From the NCBI GenBank assembly GCA_023249935.1, contig JAHFBQ010000007.1:1-30523 (forward strand): a stretch of DNA of 30,523 bases, given 5' to 3'. How positions within the stretch are numbered: the stretch's first letter is position 1; each line of letters begins with the position of its first letter. The DNA comes from a bacterium (GTDB taxonomy: Bacteria; Babelota; Babeliae; Babelales; RVW-14). This document shows positions 30,290-30,523 of the stretch, piece after piece. The translations under genes were made by a program, and so were the position numbers. The notes beneath the pieces are model-generated. The model ran no database searches. It had not been told where the DNA came from and saw nothing but the letters and a program-made list of their open reading frames with translations.

Positions 30290-30523
30290 TGTACAAACAG
30301 TTACCTAGCGAGTTCGATTGTTATTTTGTATTGAATTATACTAGCCAGAGGGTAGTCCCGGACCTTCGATATGCTCAGGATAAACTTCGACCGTGCCTCC
30401 TGACGTCGTCCCGGCGAAGGCCGGGATCTACCGTCTTTAATGTCAATAAAAATTCCTTCATTTAATCTAAAAAAGGGACATTGTTGGTTTTGCTGCCGTT
30501 GGCATAACTTTAGCGAGTGACGA
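30290..30523. repeat. End of window: single CCCGGC palindrome, no gene
   Basis: The only structure recognised is GACGTCGTCCCGGC-GAAG-GCCGGGATCTA (30402-30430, a 6-bp inner stem), the same form as the unit at 23994-24020. No partner arm is seen before the window ends. The remainder shows no coding pattern that I trust; a frame across it reads through the repeat. Confidence 0.55.

Noticed and set aside
1..30523. CRISPR arrays, tRNA and rRNA genes
   Set aside because: No regularly spaced direct repeats and no tRNA-like T-arm (GGTTCGAATCC type) outside coding sequence were seen. The repeats present are palindromic and dispersed.

Overview
The window looks like a chromosome segment of a small-genome, host-associated Gram-negative bacterium. 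Housekeeping genes (typA, rpsF-rpsR, lon, lolD, murJ, glyQS, type-4 uracil-DNA glycosylase) alternate with genes for exported proteins that I cannot place in a family: signal-peptide proteins, a degenerate ankyrin-like protein and a tandem set of RING-like cysteine proteins. The combination of murJ, lolD, a secretome of eukaryote-like or orphan proteins and many short palindromic repeats fits Candidatus Dependentiae (TM6/Babeliae) or another protist endosymbiont. That assignment is inference from gene content; no rRNA or tRNA gene is present to confirm it.

Layout. 1-1300: a composite palindromic repeat, then a minus-strand HigB/HigA-type toxin-antitoxin pair whose toxin carries an N-terminal stretch resembling an Rpn/PD-(D/E)XK transposase. 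1461-4753: a small exported protein (+), then typA and rpsR-rpsF (-) with a candidate S6:S18 autoregulatory leader. 4925-5700: a LexA/CI-like repressor lacking the cleavage residues, with an operator-like palindrome over its own promoter. 5895-10795: exported or membrane proteins of unknown role plus an OPT-like transporter. 10898-16031: lon (-), then lolD and murJ (+), separated by a long inverted repeat. 16044-19092: three coupled genes for exported RING-like proteins. 19167-22254: exported leucyl aminopeptidase, exported FKBP isomerase and exported CYTH-domain protein. 22631-23956: an exported protein with an acidic linker and a poly-lysine tail. 24205-25396: udg and a FAS1-domain protein (-). 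25560-30215: two tandem paralogous aminotransferases, a DedA/VTT membrane protein and glycyl-tRNA synthetase (-).

A family of short palindromes runs through the intergenic spaces. The outer ends, of the form TGTCATCCC...GGGATCCA, are kept, while the inner 6-bp stem changes on both sides together. Two copies are arranged as perfect 29-bp inverted repeats, one copy is broken by foreign sequence, and one lies in frame inside the aminopeptidase gene. The strongest candidates for new biology are this repeat family with its coding insertion, the RING-like cluster (whose third member has lost exactly the cysteine pairs that would form one zinc site), the Rpn-HigB fusion, and the Shine-Dalgarno-masking hairpins before the two consecutive exported enzymes.
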